A stretch of DNA of 64,000 nucleotides. Source: Actinobaculum massiliense. Its GTDB lineage: Bacteria; Actinomycetota; Actinomycetes; Actinomycetales; Actinomycetaceae. Shown piece by piece: positions 8,285 through 16,492 of the stretch. The position numbers were made by a program, and so were the translations under genes. The stretch spans positions 939,896-1,003,895 of the forward strand of contig NZ_LN881717.1 of NCBI RefSeq assembly GCF_001457435.1, written 5' to 3'. Each line of letters opens with the position of its first letter. Position 1 is the first letter of the stretch. The notes beneath the pieces were generated by a model. It worked only from the letters and a program-made list of their open reading frames with translations. It did not search any database and was not told the DNA's origin.

Positions 8285-9541
8285 CTAGAACTCTATGGGT
8301 TGCGCGAAGGCTCGAAAGTCACCGACCCGCAGCGCGCTTTCCGGGCGAACGACGCCGGAGTTCAGCAATGCCACTGACAGCGGGCCATCCTGCCAGTCGC
8401 GCGCACTGGCCACAATTTGGCCCGCCGCGGGGCTCGGTTGGGTGGCGCCCGGTTGGGTAGTGCTCGGTTGGGTGGCGCCCGGCGCTTCCACGAAAATCGG
8501 GCAGTTCGGGGCGGGCAAATCGGCCAGGTCCGGGCCCTCAAGATAGAGCAGCCAGAGCGATCTCTTTTGCCTCTCGGTGGTGGTTCGAATTTCCGCGCCG
8601 CCACGATATTCCGGATCCAAAATCGGAAAACCTAGCTCGTCGGGGTAAGCGCCCACCGCCGCGGCGAGGCAAGGATCCGGCCGGCAGGCGGCGATCATTT
8701 GTGCTCTCCAAGCGCTGAGCCCCGCCAGCTTTAGCCCGGCGCGTTCCGCGCCGGCGGGTTTTGAAGCCGCAAGCTCTGGCTCACCGTATTCCGAGCCAAC
8801 GGAGGCGAGCGCCGCGAGCCCTACTACTGCCGATTCTGGCTCCGCCGACTTTGGCTGCTCCGCGCGCGGGCAGTGCGCCAGCGCCTCTCTGTCGGTGACC
8901 AGCGCATAAGCGGCTTGCCAGCTCTCGCCGGTTCGTTCCTGATAGGACGTTGCCGGCCAGGAATCAATCCATACCAACGGCTCGCCACCCGGGCCTCGCG
9001 CGGCGATAGTTTCGAGCTTTTTGGCGAGCGCCGCCGAAGCCCCCACAAGAAAATAGTTTTGGTCGCTACTCGGAACTTCCTCCCCGACGAAATTGGCGAA
9101 GGAAACCTTGAAAGCGCACCCCGGGGCCTCTGCACGAACCCAGCCGTAGCGAATTCGCCCGGTCGAGTCAATTTCAAGTACGTCTTTCCAGCGGCGCACG
9201 CCTCTGCCACGACGCGTATCTTTCCAGCGGCGCGCATTCTGCTCCGCCGCTATGCCGGAGCTACTCACGGGACTTGGGTTGCGCGCGGCGCCGGTCCCAT
9301 CCGCAAATCCTGGGCTACCTGCAGTGCCGGAGCTATTCGCTAGGCCCGCACCACTCCCGAGGCACTCAACTCGCGCGTGCGAAAGATCCACCACCGCTCG
9401 CCCGCAAGCCAGTTCGCGCTGCTCGGCCAGGGGATTCCCGTAATGGGCGGCCACGCCCAGGCCGCGTCCATCCGGGGTGCCGTCGTCGGTGGCCTCAACC
9501 GCTCCATTCAATGCAAGAAGCGGATTGCGCGCGCGCCTCAT
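8285..9541 (-). CDS. YgfZ/GcvT-like folate-binding protein, divergent
   Basis: The start of the mature fold (NPLLALNGAVEA, GVAAHYGNPLAEQRELACGRAVVDLSH) and the end (LNSGVVRPESALRVGDF) fit the YgfZ/CAF17 family, folate-dependent proteins linked to Fe-S enzyme repair. ATG at 9541 overlaps the upstream stop as ATGA and is preferred to the ATG at 9574. Oddities: the family hallmark KGCYxGQE is absent where expected (before RQKRSLWLLYLEG), and two low-complexity inserts are present: a Gly/Ser/Ala-rich stretch near residues 65-100, and a Pro/Thr repeat near the C-terminus encoded by a 15-bp DNA repeat. Activity of the usual type is doubtful. Confidence 0.7.
   Translation of the reverse strand: MRRARNPLLALNGAVEATDDGTPDGRGLGVAAHYGNPLAEQRELACGRAVVDLSHARVECLGSGAGLANSSGTAGSPGFADGTGAARNPSPVSSSGIAAEQNARRWKDTRRGRGVRRWKDVLEIDSTGRIRYGWVRAEAPGCAFKVSFANFVGEEVPSSDQNYFLVGASAALAKKLETIAARGPGGEPLVWIDSWPATSYQERTGESWQAAYALVTDREALAHCPRAEQPKSAEPESAVVGLAALASVGSEYGEPELAASKPAGAERAGLKLAGLSAWRAQMIAACRPDPCLAAAVGAYPDELGFPILDPEYRGGAEIRTTTERQKRSLWLLYLEGPDLADLPAPNCPIFVEAPGATQPSTTQPGATQPSPAAGQIVASARDWQDGPLSVALLNSGVVRPESALRVGDFRAFAQPIEF
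8435..8479 (-). repeat. Three tandem 15-bp repeats inside the YgfZ-like gene
   Basis: Units 8435-8449, 8450-8464 and 8465-8479; the first and third are identical and the second differs at three positions. The period is five codons, so the frame is kept and the product carries GATQP-STTQP-GATQP. Likely a slippage-prone linker. Confidence 0.85.
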
Positions 9542-10152
9542 TCCGCGGCGGGGGAGGCGCTGGCTTCTGGCCACTCCACATCCCCAACGCGCTGCAGGCG
9601 GGCGGACATATAGTCGCGCAGGTCGCTACCAAACGCGGCCATCTCGTAGGCGAAGAAAAGCTCTGATTCCACGTAACCGCCCGTAACGCGCCCGCCCTCA
9701 TAGCGCTGCGCGGTGGGTGTGGCCGCAATGGCGTCTGCCAAGAACTGGAACCGCGGCCCCTGAATGGCGCCGGCCAAAGTCATCGCGTGGCCGGTAGGTT
9801 GAGCGACCATTCCCTCGAGCACGTACTGCCCGTCTTTACCCTCGCCGTGTTCGGGCGATACCCGCAGATACCCAGCCAGGCTAGACCATACCTGCCCCTT
9901 ACTAAGCCGCTGATATTGCAGGCCACCGGGCATTTCTTGGTCGACGGCGTCGAGCCCTTCATTAGCAAGCCAAATATCCGAGAGCACTCGCAGATACGGG
10001 CCACCGCCGTCGTTATCAATACGTAGCTCCTGCAGGAAAGGCGCCGCCTCAACCCCCTCATAGGAAAGCACGCCAGCGCCGTGCCACGTATCAACCAACC
10101 AGGCCATCGGGTAGGTTTCGGGCGCAAGATTTGTGGGAATCGTGAAAACCAT
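9538..10152 (-). CDS. Nitrobindin-like (FABP-family) beta-barrel protein
   Basis: A 204-residue protein of the nitrobindin/DUF1794 family, small heme-binding beta-barrels that can isomerise peroxynitrite. The family motif GxWxGxG appears as DTWHGAG (residues 21-27) and the C-terminal block as ELFFAYEMAAFGSDLRDYMSARLQRV. In typical members the last block reads PHLxARL, where the histidine is the axial heme ligand; here that position is Y181. Heme binding is therefore uncertain or uses tyrosine. It overlaps the downstream YgfZ-like gene by ATGA and follows the membrane-protein gene by 9 bases: a tight operon. Confidence 0.8.
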   Translation of the reverse strand: MVFTIPTNLAPETYPMAWLVDTWHGAGVLSYEGVEAAPFLQELRIDNDGGGPYLRVLSDIWLANEGLDAVDQEMPGGLQYQRLSKGQVWSSLAGYLRVSPEHGEGKDGQYVLEGMVAQPTGHAMTLAGAIQGPRFQFLADAIAATPTAQRYEGGRVTGGYVESELFFAYEMAAFGSDLRDYMSARLQRVGDVEWPEASASPAAE

Positions 10153-10161
10153 AGTCCCAGG

Positions 10162-11121
10162 TTAGATGATCGCGAGCGCCAGCCCGAACGCCGCCGCGCC
10201 CGCGGCTGACACCACGGAAAGCTCGAGCCCAGCCAGCGCCAATAGCGCCGGAGCGTGACCGCGCGCTTGGCTTTCAGCAATTTCGCCCGCCGATTCCTCC
10301 GCAGTTTGCTGTTCGCCTGCCTGCTGGTCTCCGGCTTGCGGCTCTCCGGCTATCCCCTCGCCGTCTTGCCGTTCAGCGGCCCACTCTTCGGCGTCGGGAA
10401 GATGTGCCTCGGGGCGCAGGCCGAAGAAAAAATCAACAATCGCGAACAGCACCACCAGGGCTAGCACGCCTCCGGCGAACGGGGCGAAGGCGGCGAAGCC
10501 ACGGGTGAGCGACCACGCCATGAGTCCGCCGCCAATGAGGCCGGCGAAGGCGACGACCGCGAACGGCCACCAGCCCCAGATGCGGCCCATGACCAGGCGC
10601 GCCACCGCCATGCACAGGACGGCGGCGACGATGGCCAGGCCGGCGGTGCGGCCCGGTTCGCCCAGGCGAATGACGTGCGGCCAAAAGCCCGCCGCAATAC
10701 CCACCAAAACCACCAGGTAGGTGATTGAAACCTGGATGAGCAGTTGCTCGCGATTGGCACGAAGCATCTCGGAGAAGAAAGCTACGAGCACCGCCACGCC
10801 CGCGGCATACGCCAAATGAATGGGTGCGCCGAAGGTGCCAATGCCGACGCCTGCCAGGCAACCTATCAGGCCGACGCCGCGCGCCATGCGCGGGTGCGGG
10901 ACCGGGGATCGGCTCACGATTCCGTACACCGCCAACACGCTACCTATCAGCGCCAGCGCTCCCATCCATAGATGCGGGGCAGGGAGAACCTGGGAGAAGA
11001 GAAACACCAGTTCAATTCCGAGCACGAGCGCGCAGGCCAGAGCGTCTGCCGGTATCGTGCGCCGAAGCGGAACAGCCTCCTCGGGCCGCCCGTCACTGTT
11101 TGTTTCTACTTGCGGTGTCAT
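10162..11121 (-). CDS. Multi-pass membrane protein, unknown function
   Basis: About 319 residues with seven to nine hydrophobic helices, a long Ala/Glu/Gln-rich acidic loop (DAEEWAAERQDGEGIAGEPQ onward, about residues 255-290) and a final hydrophobic segment. I do not recognise the family. The longest frame starts at 11238, but the first 39 residues are arginine/serine-rich and non-membrane, and ATG at 11121 (MTPQVETNSDG) gives a more ordinary cytoplasmic N-terminus; no strong ribosome binding site decides. It is the first gene of the operon with the nitrobindin-like and YgfZ-like genes. Confidence 0.6.
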   Translation of the reverse strand: MTPQVETNSDGRPEEAVPLRRTIPADALACALVLGIELVFLFSQVLPAPHLWMGALALIGSVLAVYGIVSRSPVPHPRMARGVGLIGCLAGVGIGTFGAPIHLAYAAGVAVLVAFFSEMLRANREQLLIQVSITYLVVLVGIAAGFWPHVIRLGEPGRTAGLAIVAAVLCMAVARLVMGRIWGWWPFAVVAFAGLIGGGLMAWSLTRGFAAFAPFAGGVLALVVLFAIVDFFFGLRPEAHLPDAEEWAAERQDGEGIAGEPQAGDQQAGEQQTAEESAGEIAESQARGHAPALLALAGLELSVVSAAGAAAFGLALAII

Positions 11122-11456
11122 GGTGCCATTCTTGCAAAAGCGCCGAACTTTCGCGATTGACCGCAGGCTTTCGCGATTGGCCGGCAACCCTGTTAGAGTT
11201 GAGCTACGGCATCGGGCCACGAAAGCCCCGGGCTCCAACTACAGCCGCTTCGAGCGGCATTCGCGCCGTCAGGCGCTCTCGGGTCCGATGCCTTTTTCAT
11301 GCCCTTTTTCGCGAGCGACGCCCATTTATTTCGCGCGTTTCCCTCAGTCTTCTTCGCGCTCACCCGCCCAAATTCCTACTTTTTTACCGCTTCGTCATCT
11401 AAGCTAGGCCCGGCACCATTTATTTGCCGTTTACCTCGTTGAAACGGAGCGTTAAT

Positions 11457-12083
11457 TTGGGCATCTTTAATCGACTCTCGAAGTCGCACAAGATCTTTCA
11501 ACTGATTGATAACCAGGCGCAACACTTGGCATCCGCTGCTCACTACCTGGAAAAGATAGTAACTTCGGACGTTTCCGAGCAGACGATCCAGAGCGAGGCC
11601 CTGCATCAGGTGGAAAACGAAGCCGATGACGCTTCGCACGAACTCCTCACCTTCGTCAACAAGTCTTTTGTTCTTCCCTTCGATCGCTCTGACCTGTACA
11701 AGCTCAGCTCGCGTATTGACGATTGCGTTGATCTGATGGATGAAGCGGGAAGCAGCATCACCATGCTTTCGCCTTCCCATCTGCCGCGCGAGTGTATCGC
11801 CGTGGTGGGACTGGTGAAGAAATGCGCCGAGCAGTCGGTGCAGGCGCTGACGCACTTCTCCCCCACCGACGAAAAGGCGCGCAGCTACTGGATCGAAATG
11901 AATCAGCTGGAAAACCAGGCCGACCGGCTCTACGCCAAGACGATCGTCGATTTGTTCGACGGCCGCACCGAGGCCTTGGAGGTTATGCGCCTGCAAATGA
12001 TCGCGACCGCGCTCGAGGAAACCATGGACGCCTTCGAACGGCTAGCTAATATCGTCGAGCAGATTGCGCTCAAGGAGTCCTAA
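11457..12083 (+). CDS. DUF47 family PhoU-like phosphate transport regulator
   Basis: A 208-residue, largely helical protein of the DUF47 (PhoU-like, Pit accessory) family: GIFNRLSKSHKIFQLIDNQ, the ExxAD helix ENEADDASHEL, and the C-terminal helix IATALEETMDAFERLANIVEQI. Such proteins bind the cytoplasmic side of Pit-type transporters. The start is TTG at 11457, 7 bases after an ACGGAG ribosome binding site; earlier in-frame codons lack one. The pit gene begins 2 bases after this stop, so the two are translationally coupled. Confidence 0.88.
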   Translation: MGIFNRLSKSHKIFQLIDNQAQHLASAAHYLEKIVTSDVSEQTIQSEALHQVENEADDASHELLTFVNKSFVLPFDRSDLYKLSSRIDDCVDLMDEAGSSITMLSPSHLPRECIAVVGLVKKCAEQSVQALTHFSPTDEKARSYWIEMNQLENQADRLYAKTIVDLFDGRTEALEVMRLQMIATALEETMDAFERLANIVEQIALKES

Positions 12084-12085
12084 GC

Positions 12086-13102
12086 GTGTCTGAACTAATT
12101 TTCCTCGTATTCGTGGTGATCGCGACCTGCGTGATCTTCGATTTCACCAATGGTTTTCACGACGCCGCAAATGCGATCGCAACCTCGGTTGCAACCCGCG
12201 CCCTGACCCCGCCAGTGGCGCTGGCCATGGCCGCGCTCATGAATTTCGTGGGCGCCATGCTGGGTACCGGGGTGGCGGAAACAATTGGTTCAGGCATCGT
12301 CGACATTACTGAAACCGCGGAGCTCGACGGCTTACTCCTGGTACTCGGCGCCCTCTTCGGAGCCGTCAGCTGGAACCTCATTACCTGGTGGCTGGGCTTG
12401 CCGTCCTCCAGTTCGCACGCACTTATTGGCGGTTTGACGGGCGCCGGCCTGGTCACCGCGGTGACCGTGCACTGGGGCGTCATTGTAGACAAAGTCGTTT
12501 TGCCGATGGTCCTTTCGCCGATCGTCGGCTTTACTTTTGCCTACGTAGCAATGAAGCTGGTGCTCGCCGCACTCGAGGCAAAAGAGGCCTCCTACGGGCA
12601 CACCATGACCCGTTTCCGCTACGCACAAACGATTTCCGCCGCGGCGGTGGCCCTCGGCCACGGCCTGCAGGACGCGCAGAAAACAATGGGCGTTATCGTA
12701 ATGGCCATGGTAGCTGGCGGTTTCCACCCCTCCGGCGGAGGAATCCCGCTCTGGGTGAAGCTTGTGGCGGCCACCGCGATCTCGGCCGGTACGGCCACCG
12801 GCGGCTTCCGCATTATGAAGACGCTGGGTAGCAAGCTCATTGATTTGGATCCGCCGCACGGTTTCGTGGCGGAGACGGTGGCCGCCTCGGTGCTTTACAC
12901 GACGGCGTTCGTCTGGGCCGCGCCAATTTCCACCACCCAGACCATTACCTCCGCGATTATGGGCGTGGGGGCAACCAAGAGCAAGGCCGCGGTCCGCTGG
13001 GGAACGGCCGGAAATATCGCCACCGCCTGGGTCTTCACCCTGCCGTGCGCCGCGGGAATTGCCGCGCTGGTAACCCTCGCGCTACGCCTCTTCCTGCTCT
13101 AA
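12086..13102 (+). CDS. pit: PiT-family low-affinity inorganic phosphate transporter
   Basis: A 338-residue membrane protein with the two PiT signature repeats: FDFTNGFHDAANAIATSVATRALTP near the N-terminus and GHGLQDAQKTMGVI in the middle, each carrying the conserved G-x-[HN]-D-x-x-[NQ] core. About ten transmembrane helices. The GTG start at 12086 follows the DUF47 stop. It converges on pstB, so low- and high-affinity phosphate uptake genes meet tail to tail. Confidence 0.93.
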   Translation: MSELIFLVFVVIATCVIFDFTNGFHDAANAIATSVATRALTPPVALAMAALMNFVGAMLGTGVAETIGSGIVDITETAELDGLLLVLGALFGAVSWNLITWWLGLPSSSSHALIGGLTGAGLVTAVTVHWGVIVDKVVLPMVLSPIVGFTFAYVAMKLVLAALEAKEASYGHTMTRFRYAQTISAAAVALGHGLQDAQKTMGVIVMAMVAGGFHPSGGGIPLWVKLVAATAISAGTATGGFRIMKTLGSKLIDLDPPHGFVAETVAASVLYTTAFVWAAPISTTQTITSAIMGVGATKSKAAVRWGTAGNIATAWVFTLPCAAGIAALVTLALRLFLL

Positions 13103-13148
13103 GTTTCGCGCGCGCTGGCCTTCTGGGCATCCCGCCCGGGTTAACAAA

Positions 13149-13190
13149 CGCCCACGTAGAGGCAGGGACACAACTACCTCTACGCGGGCG
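13149..13190 (-). terminator. Terminator of the pst operon
   Basis: Arms 13149-13162 and 13177-13190 pair over 14 positions with one position that forms G-U only in the minus-strand RNA. On the minus strand the stem is followed by TTTGTTAA; the plus side has no T-run. It therefore mainly serves pstB. Confidence 0.7.
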
Positions 13191-13226
13191 TGAGAAAACG
13201 AGTAGCTGGGGTGCTACCCGAGCTTT

Positions 13227-14006
13227 TTAGCCGAAGCGGCCCGAGACGTAATCTTCCGTCTCAGAGTTAGACGGATTGGAGAAAATCTTCTCGGTGTCGT
13301 CGAACTCAATCAGGTGGCCCGGCTTGCCGGTTCCTTCAATATTGAAGAAGCCCGTCATTTCCGAAACACGCGCGGCCTGCTGCATATTGTGGGTCACGAT
13401 CACGATCGTGAAGTCCTTGCGGAGTTCGATCATGAGGTCCTCAATAGCCAGGGTCGAGATCGGGTCAAGCGCGGAGCACGGCTCGTCCATAAGAAGAACT
13501 TCCGGCTCCACCGCGATGGCGCGAGCAATGCATAGACGCTGCTGCTGACCACCGGAAAGCGAGGCGCCCGGGCGATCCAGACGATCCTTGACCTCTTCCC
13601 AGAGGTTGGCGCCGCGCAGGGAGCGCTCCACGATTTCCTCGGCGTCGGCCTTCTTCACTTTCTCATTGTTGAGGCGATAGCCAGCCAGAACGTTGTCCTT
13701 GATGGTCATGGTGGGGAACGGGTTGGGGCGCTGGAACACCATGCCCACGTGCCCGCGCACCGAAACCGGATCAACGTTCGGAGCGTAGATGTCCTGGCCG
13801 TCGATCTCCACCGAGCCGGTCACGTAAGCGCCGTTCTGCACTTCGTGCATGCGGTTGAGCGAACGCAGGAAGGTGGACTTGCCACAACCGGAGGGCCCAA
13901 TCAAAGCCGTGATCGAGTTCGGACGAATGTGTACGTTCACGCCCTCGACGGCAAGAAAGTCGCCGTAGTAAATATTTTCGTCGCGGACGACGATTCCTTT
14001 AGTCAC
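13227..14006 (-). CDS. pstB: Phosphate ABC transporter ATP-binding protein PstB
   Basis: The ATPase of the high-affinity phosphate importer. Walker [10 protein letters not shown], signature LSGGQQQR, Walker [14 protein letters not shown], and the switch histidine in [11 protein letters not shown] are all present, and the 259-residue length is standard. It is the last gene of pstS-pstC-pstA-pstB; the gap from pstA is 69 bases. No phoU follows. Confidence 0.97.
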   Translation of the reverse strand: MTKGIVVRDENIYYGDFLAVEGVNVHIRPNSITALIGPSGCGKSTFLRSLNRMHEVQNGAYVTGSVEIDGQDIYAPNVDPVSVRGHVGMVFQRPNPFPTMTIKDNVLAGYRLNNEKVKKADAEEIVERSLRGANLWEEVKDRLDRPGASLSGGQQQRLCIARAIAVEPEVLLMDEPCSALDPISTLAIEDLMIELRKDFTIVIVTHNMQQAARVSEMTGFFNIEGTGKPGHLIEFDDTEKIFSNPSNSETEDYVSGRFG

Positions 14007-14030
14007 TTTTGGTCCTTTCGTTTCCGTGCC

Positions 14031-14050
14031 GGGAGCTACGGCGTCGTCGT
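14031..14050. repeat. 20-bp sequence shared with 55341-55360, copy 1
   Basis: These 20 bases in the pstA-pstB gap are identical to 55341-55360, just after the alpha-glucosidase stop. Identity ends exactly at both edges. No family is recognised. Confidence 0.6.
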
Positions 14051-14075
14051 GAAACCATAGCCACCCGGTTCGGAA

Positions 14076-15329
14076 CTAGCGAGTCTTCGGGGCGAACACC
14101 TTCGCGATAATCCGCGCGATGAGGTTGAGTACGAGGACGATGATCACCAGCACGAGCGCGCCACCCCAGGCGTACTCCATCATTCCGCGCTGGAACATCG
14201 AGTAGACGAACACCGGGAGCGTCATCACCGGTCCGTTGACCAGCGAGTAGTTGAAGCCGTCCGGCGACGATGCGGTAATCATAAGCGGTGCGGACTCGCC
14301 AATCACGCGGGCCAGCGCGATAACGCAACCGGAAACAATGCCCGGCAACGCGGTACGCAGAACCACCTTGACGATCGTGCGAGACTTGGTGACGCCCAGC
14401 GCGTAGGACGCTTCACGCAGTTCGTCGGAAACAATGCGGAGCATTTCTTCCGTGTTACGAACGACGATCGGGGTCATCAGAACCACGAGGGCGACGGCGC
14501 CCATCAGGCCGTTGCGGTGGCCGAGGCCGGGGGCAATCACGCCCACGAACGCGGCCGCGAACAAACCGGCGACGATCGAGGGGATACCGGTCATAATGTC
14601 CACCAGGAACGTTACGACCTTGCCGAACCATCCGCCGCGGTAGTACTCCACCAGGTATACGGCCGTGAGGATTCCGAGCGGAATCGCGATAAGGGCCGTG
14701 GTGCCCGTAATGATGAGCGTTCCAACCACCGCGTGGCCGAGGCCGGGTTGCGCGCCAGCGGCGGACATACCCACCATCGAGTTGTTGAGGAAGCTGTAGC
14801 TCATGGCCGGGATGGCGTTTTGGACCACCGCCCAGAGCAGCGAGATGAGCGGGACCACCGCGATCACAAAGGCGGAGGCAATGACGATCCCCGCCATGCG
14901 GTCGCTACCGCCGCGCTTTCCTTCCACCTGGTAGGAAACAATCCGCATAATCACCAGGAAGATGAGGTAGCCGACGACGGCGATGCCCACCAGTGATTCG
15001 GTCTTGAACGCGAACTTGAACAGGAGGTAGGTCACCAGCCAGCAGGCAATAAGTACTCCGAGCGAGAAGCCCTTGGGGAGGCGCTTAAGCGTGCCGGTGC
15101 GGAAATCAACGCCGTCGGAACCGGACTTGCCGGAATCCTTCGCGCGCTTACCCGCGGCCGGCTTCGGCTCGGATTCGGTGGCCACCTTGTCGTTAGCCGC
15201 CGTTTCCGCCAAAGCGGTGGTGGGCAGACCGGGCTGCTCTCCGCCGGCCGGGGGCATTGCACCGCCCTGGCCGGGGGCCGTTGGCTCAGATTCCGGGATC
15301 GAACCCTTTGCAATATCTTCGTTTGCCAT
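14076..15329 (-). CDS. pstA: Phosphate ABC transporter permease PstA
   Basis: A 417-residue permease. The first 85 or so residues are a Pro/Ala/Gly/Lys-rich cytoplasmic extension (PESEPTAPGQGGAMPP) not found in short PstA proteins; the rest has six or more transmembrane helices, with the EAA-type loop RIVSDELREASYALGVTKSRTI that contacts PstB. The start ATG lies 10 bases after the pstC stop. The extension is of unknown use and is shared in character, not sequence, with the shorter PstC N-terminal tail. Confidence 0.94.
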   Translation of the reverse strand: MANEDIAKGSIPESEPTAPGQGGAMPPAGGEQPGLPTTALAETAANDKVATESEPKPAAGKRAKDSGKSGSDGVDFRTGTLKRLPKGFSLGVLIACWLVTYLLFKFAFKTESLVGIAVVGYLIFLVIMRIVSYQVEGKRGGSDRMAGIVIASAFVIAVVPLISLLWAVVQNAIPAMSYSFLNNSMVGMSAAGAQPGLGHAVVGTLIITGTTALIAIPLGILTAVYLVEYYRGGWFGKVVTFLVDIMTGIPSIVAGLFAAAFVGVIAPGLGHRNGLMGAVALVVLMTPIVVRNTEEMLRIVSDELREASYALGVTKSRTIVKVVLRTALPGIVSGCVIALARVIGESAPLMITASSPDGFNYSLVNGPVMTLPVFVYSMFQRGMMEYAWGGALVLVIIVLVLNLIARIIAKVFAPKTR

Positions 15330-15339
15330 GGGTTCCTCC

Positions 15340-16455
15340 TTACTTCACGCTGGTGCGCGCCACGATTCGGCGCGCGCCCCAGTTGACGATGAATGTGAGC
15401 ACGAACAGCAGGAAGCCGATTCCTACCAGTACCTGGCTCGGCAGACCCGGAGCGGCCTCCGGGAAGTTGAGCGCAATCTGGGAGGCGATGGTCGAATGCT
15501 GGCCGGGAGACATAATCGCGAAGTTCACGGCCAAGCCCGGCGAGAGCACCATCAACAGGGCCATTGTTTCACCGAGTGCGCGGCCCAAACCGAGCATGGA
15601 AGCGGACGAAATACCCGAGCGTCCCATCGGAAGAACCGTCATCTTGATCATTTCCCAGCGCGTCGCGCCCAGGCCAAGCGCTGCCTCTTCGAGCAGGCGC
15701 GGGGTCTGCAAGAAGACTTCACGGCACAGCGAGGTGATGATCGGGATGATCATAATCGCCAGAACCAGGCCGCCCATCAGGATGTTTCGTGCCGGCGGTA
15801 CGAAGTTCACTAGATCGGGCTGCAAAGGCCACCAGTCGAAGCGGGCCAGACCGTTTTCTTCACCCATGAACGGAACGTAATCGACCCACCACTGCAGGAT
15901 TGGGCCCAGGGCGCTTTCAATCCAATCAAAGATTGGCCGAATCATCGGCTCCAGTGTGCGGATGCCCCACAGGCCGAACACCACGGAGGGGATCGCCGCC
16001 AGCAGATCGATAATGTAGCCCAGGCCAGTTGCGAACCGGCGCGAGGCGTAGTGCGAAATAAACAGAGCGATACCGATGGAAAGCGGCACCGCTACCAGCA
16101 GGGCGATGAGCGAAGCCAGGATCGTGCCAAAGAGCGCCGCCCCGGCGTACTGCCAGAAATTCAAACCCTGCGTGAACGAGGCTCCCTTACGAATCTCTTC
16201 CGAGGTGGCGAGATACGCGGGGTAGGACTCCACCAGAAGGAAAATGAAGACAGCACCCAGGGTGAGAATAATCAGGATGCCGGCTCCGTAGGCAAAGCCT
16301 TTGAATGTTGCGTCAGCGCGGCCACGCGCGCGCCGACTGCCGAAGGTAACAGTAGATTTCTGTTCCTTACCACCACTACCTTTTTCGGCCTTCGGGGAGG
16401 CCCCGGGCGTATTCGCCACTGGAACCTCCCCGGCAGTGTTATCGAGTTCAGTCAT
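15340..16455 (-). CDS. pstC: Phosphate ABC transporter permease PstC
   Basis: A 371-residue permease subunit with a hydrophilic N-terminus of about 50 residues, then six transmembrane helices. Family marks are ISHYASRRFATGLGYIIDLLAAIPSVVFGLWG and the EAA loop TPRLLEEAALGLGATRWEMIKMTVLP. A periplasmic loop around PIFDWIESALGPILQWWVDYVPF is longer than in E. coli PstC and is usual in actinobacteria. It lies 37 bases downstream of pstS. Confidence 0.95.
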   Translation of the reverse strand: MTELDNTAGEVPVANTPGASPKAEKGSGGKEQKSTVTFGSRRARGRADATFKGFAYGAGILIILTLGAVFIFLLVESYPAYLATSEEIRKGASFTQGLNFWQYAGAALFGTILASLIALLVAVPLSIGIALFISHYASRRFATGLGYIIDLLAAIPSVVFGLWGIRTLEPMIRPIFDWIESALGPILQWWVDYVPFMGEENGLARFDWWPLQPDLVNFVPPARNILMGGLVLAIMIIPIITSLCREVFLQTPRLLEEAALGLGATRWEMIKMTVLPMGRSGISSASMLGLGRALGETMALLMVLSPGLAVNFAIMSPGQHSTIASQIALNFPEAAPGLPSQVLVGIGFLLFVLTFIVNWGARRIVARTSVK

Positions 16456-16492
16456 TGACTATCGATATTCACTTATTGGCTGACCGAATCGC

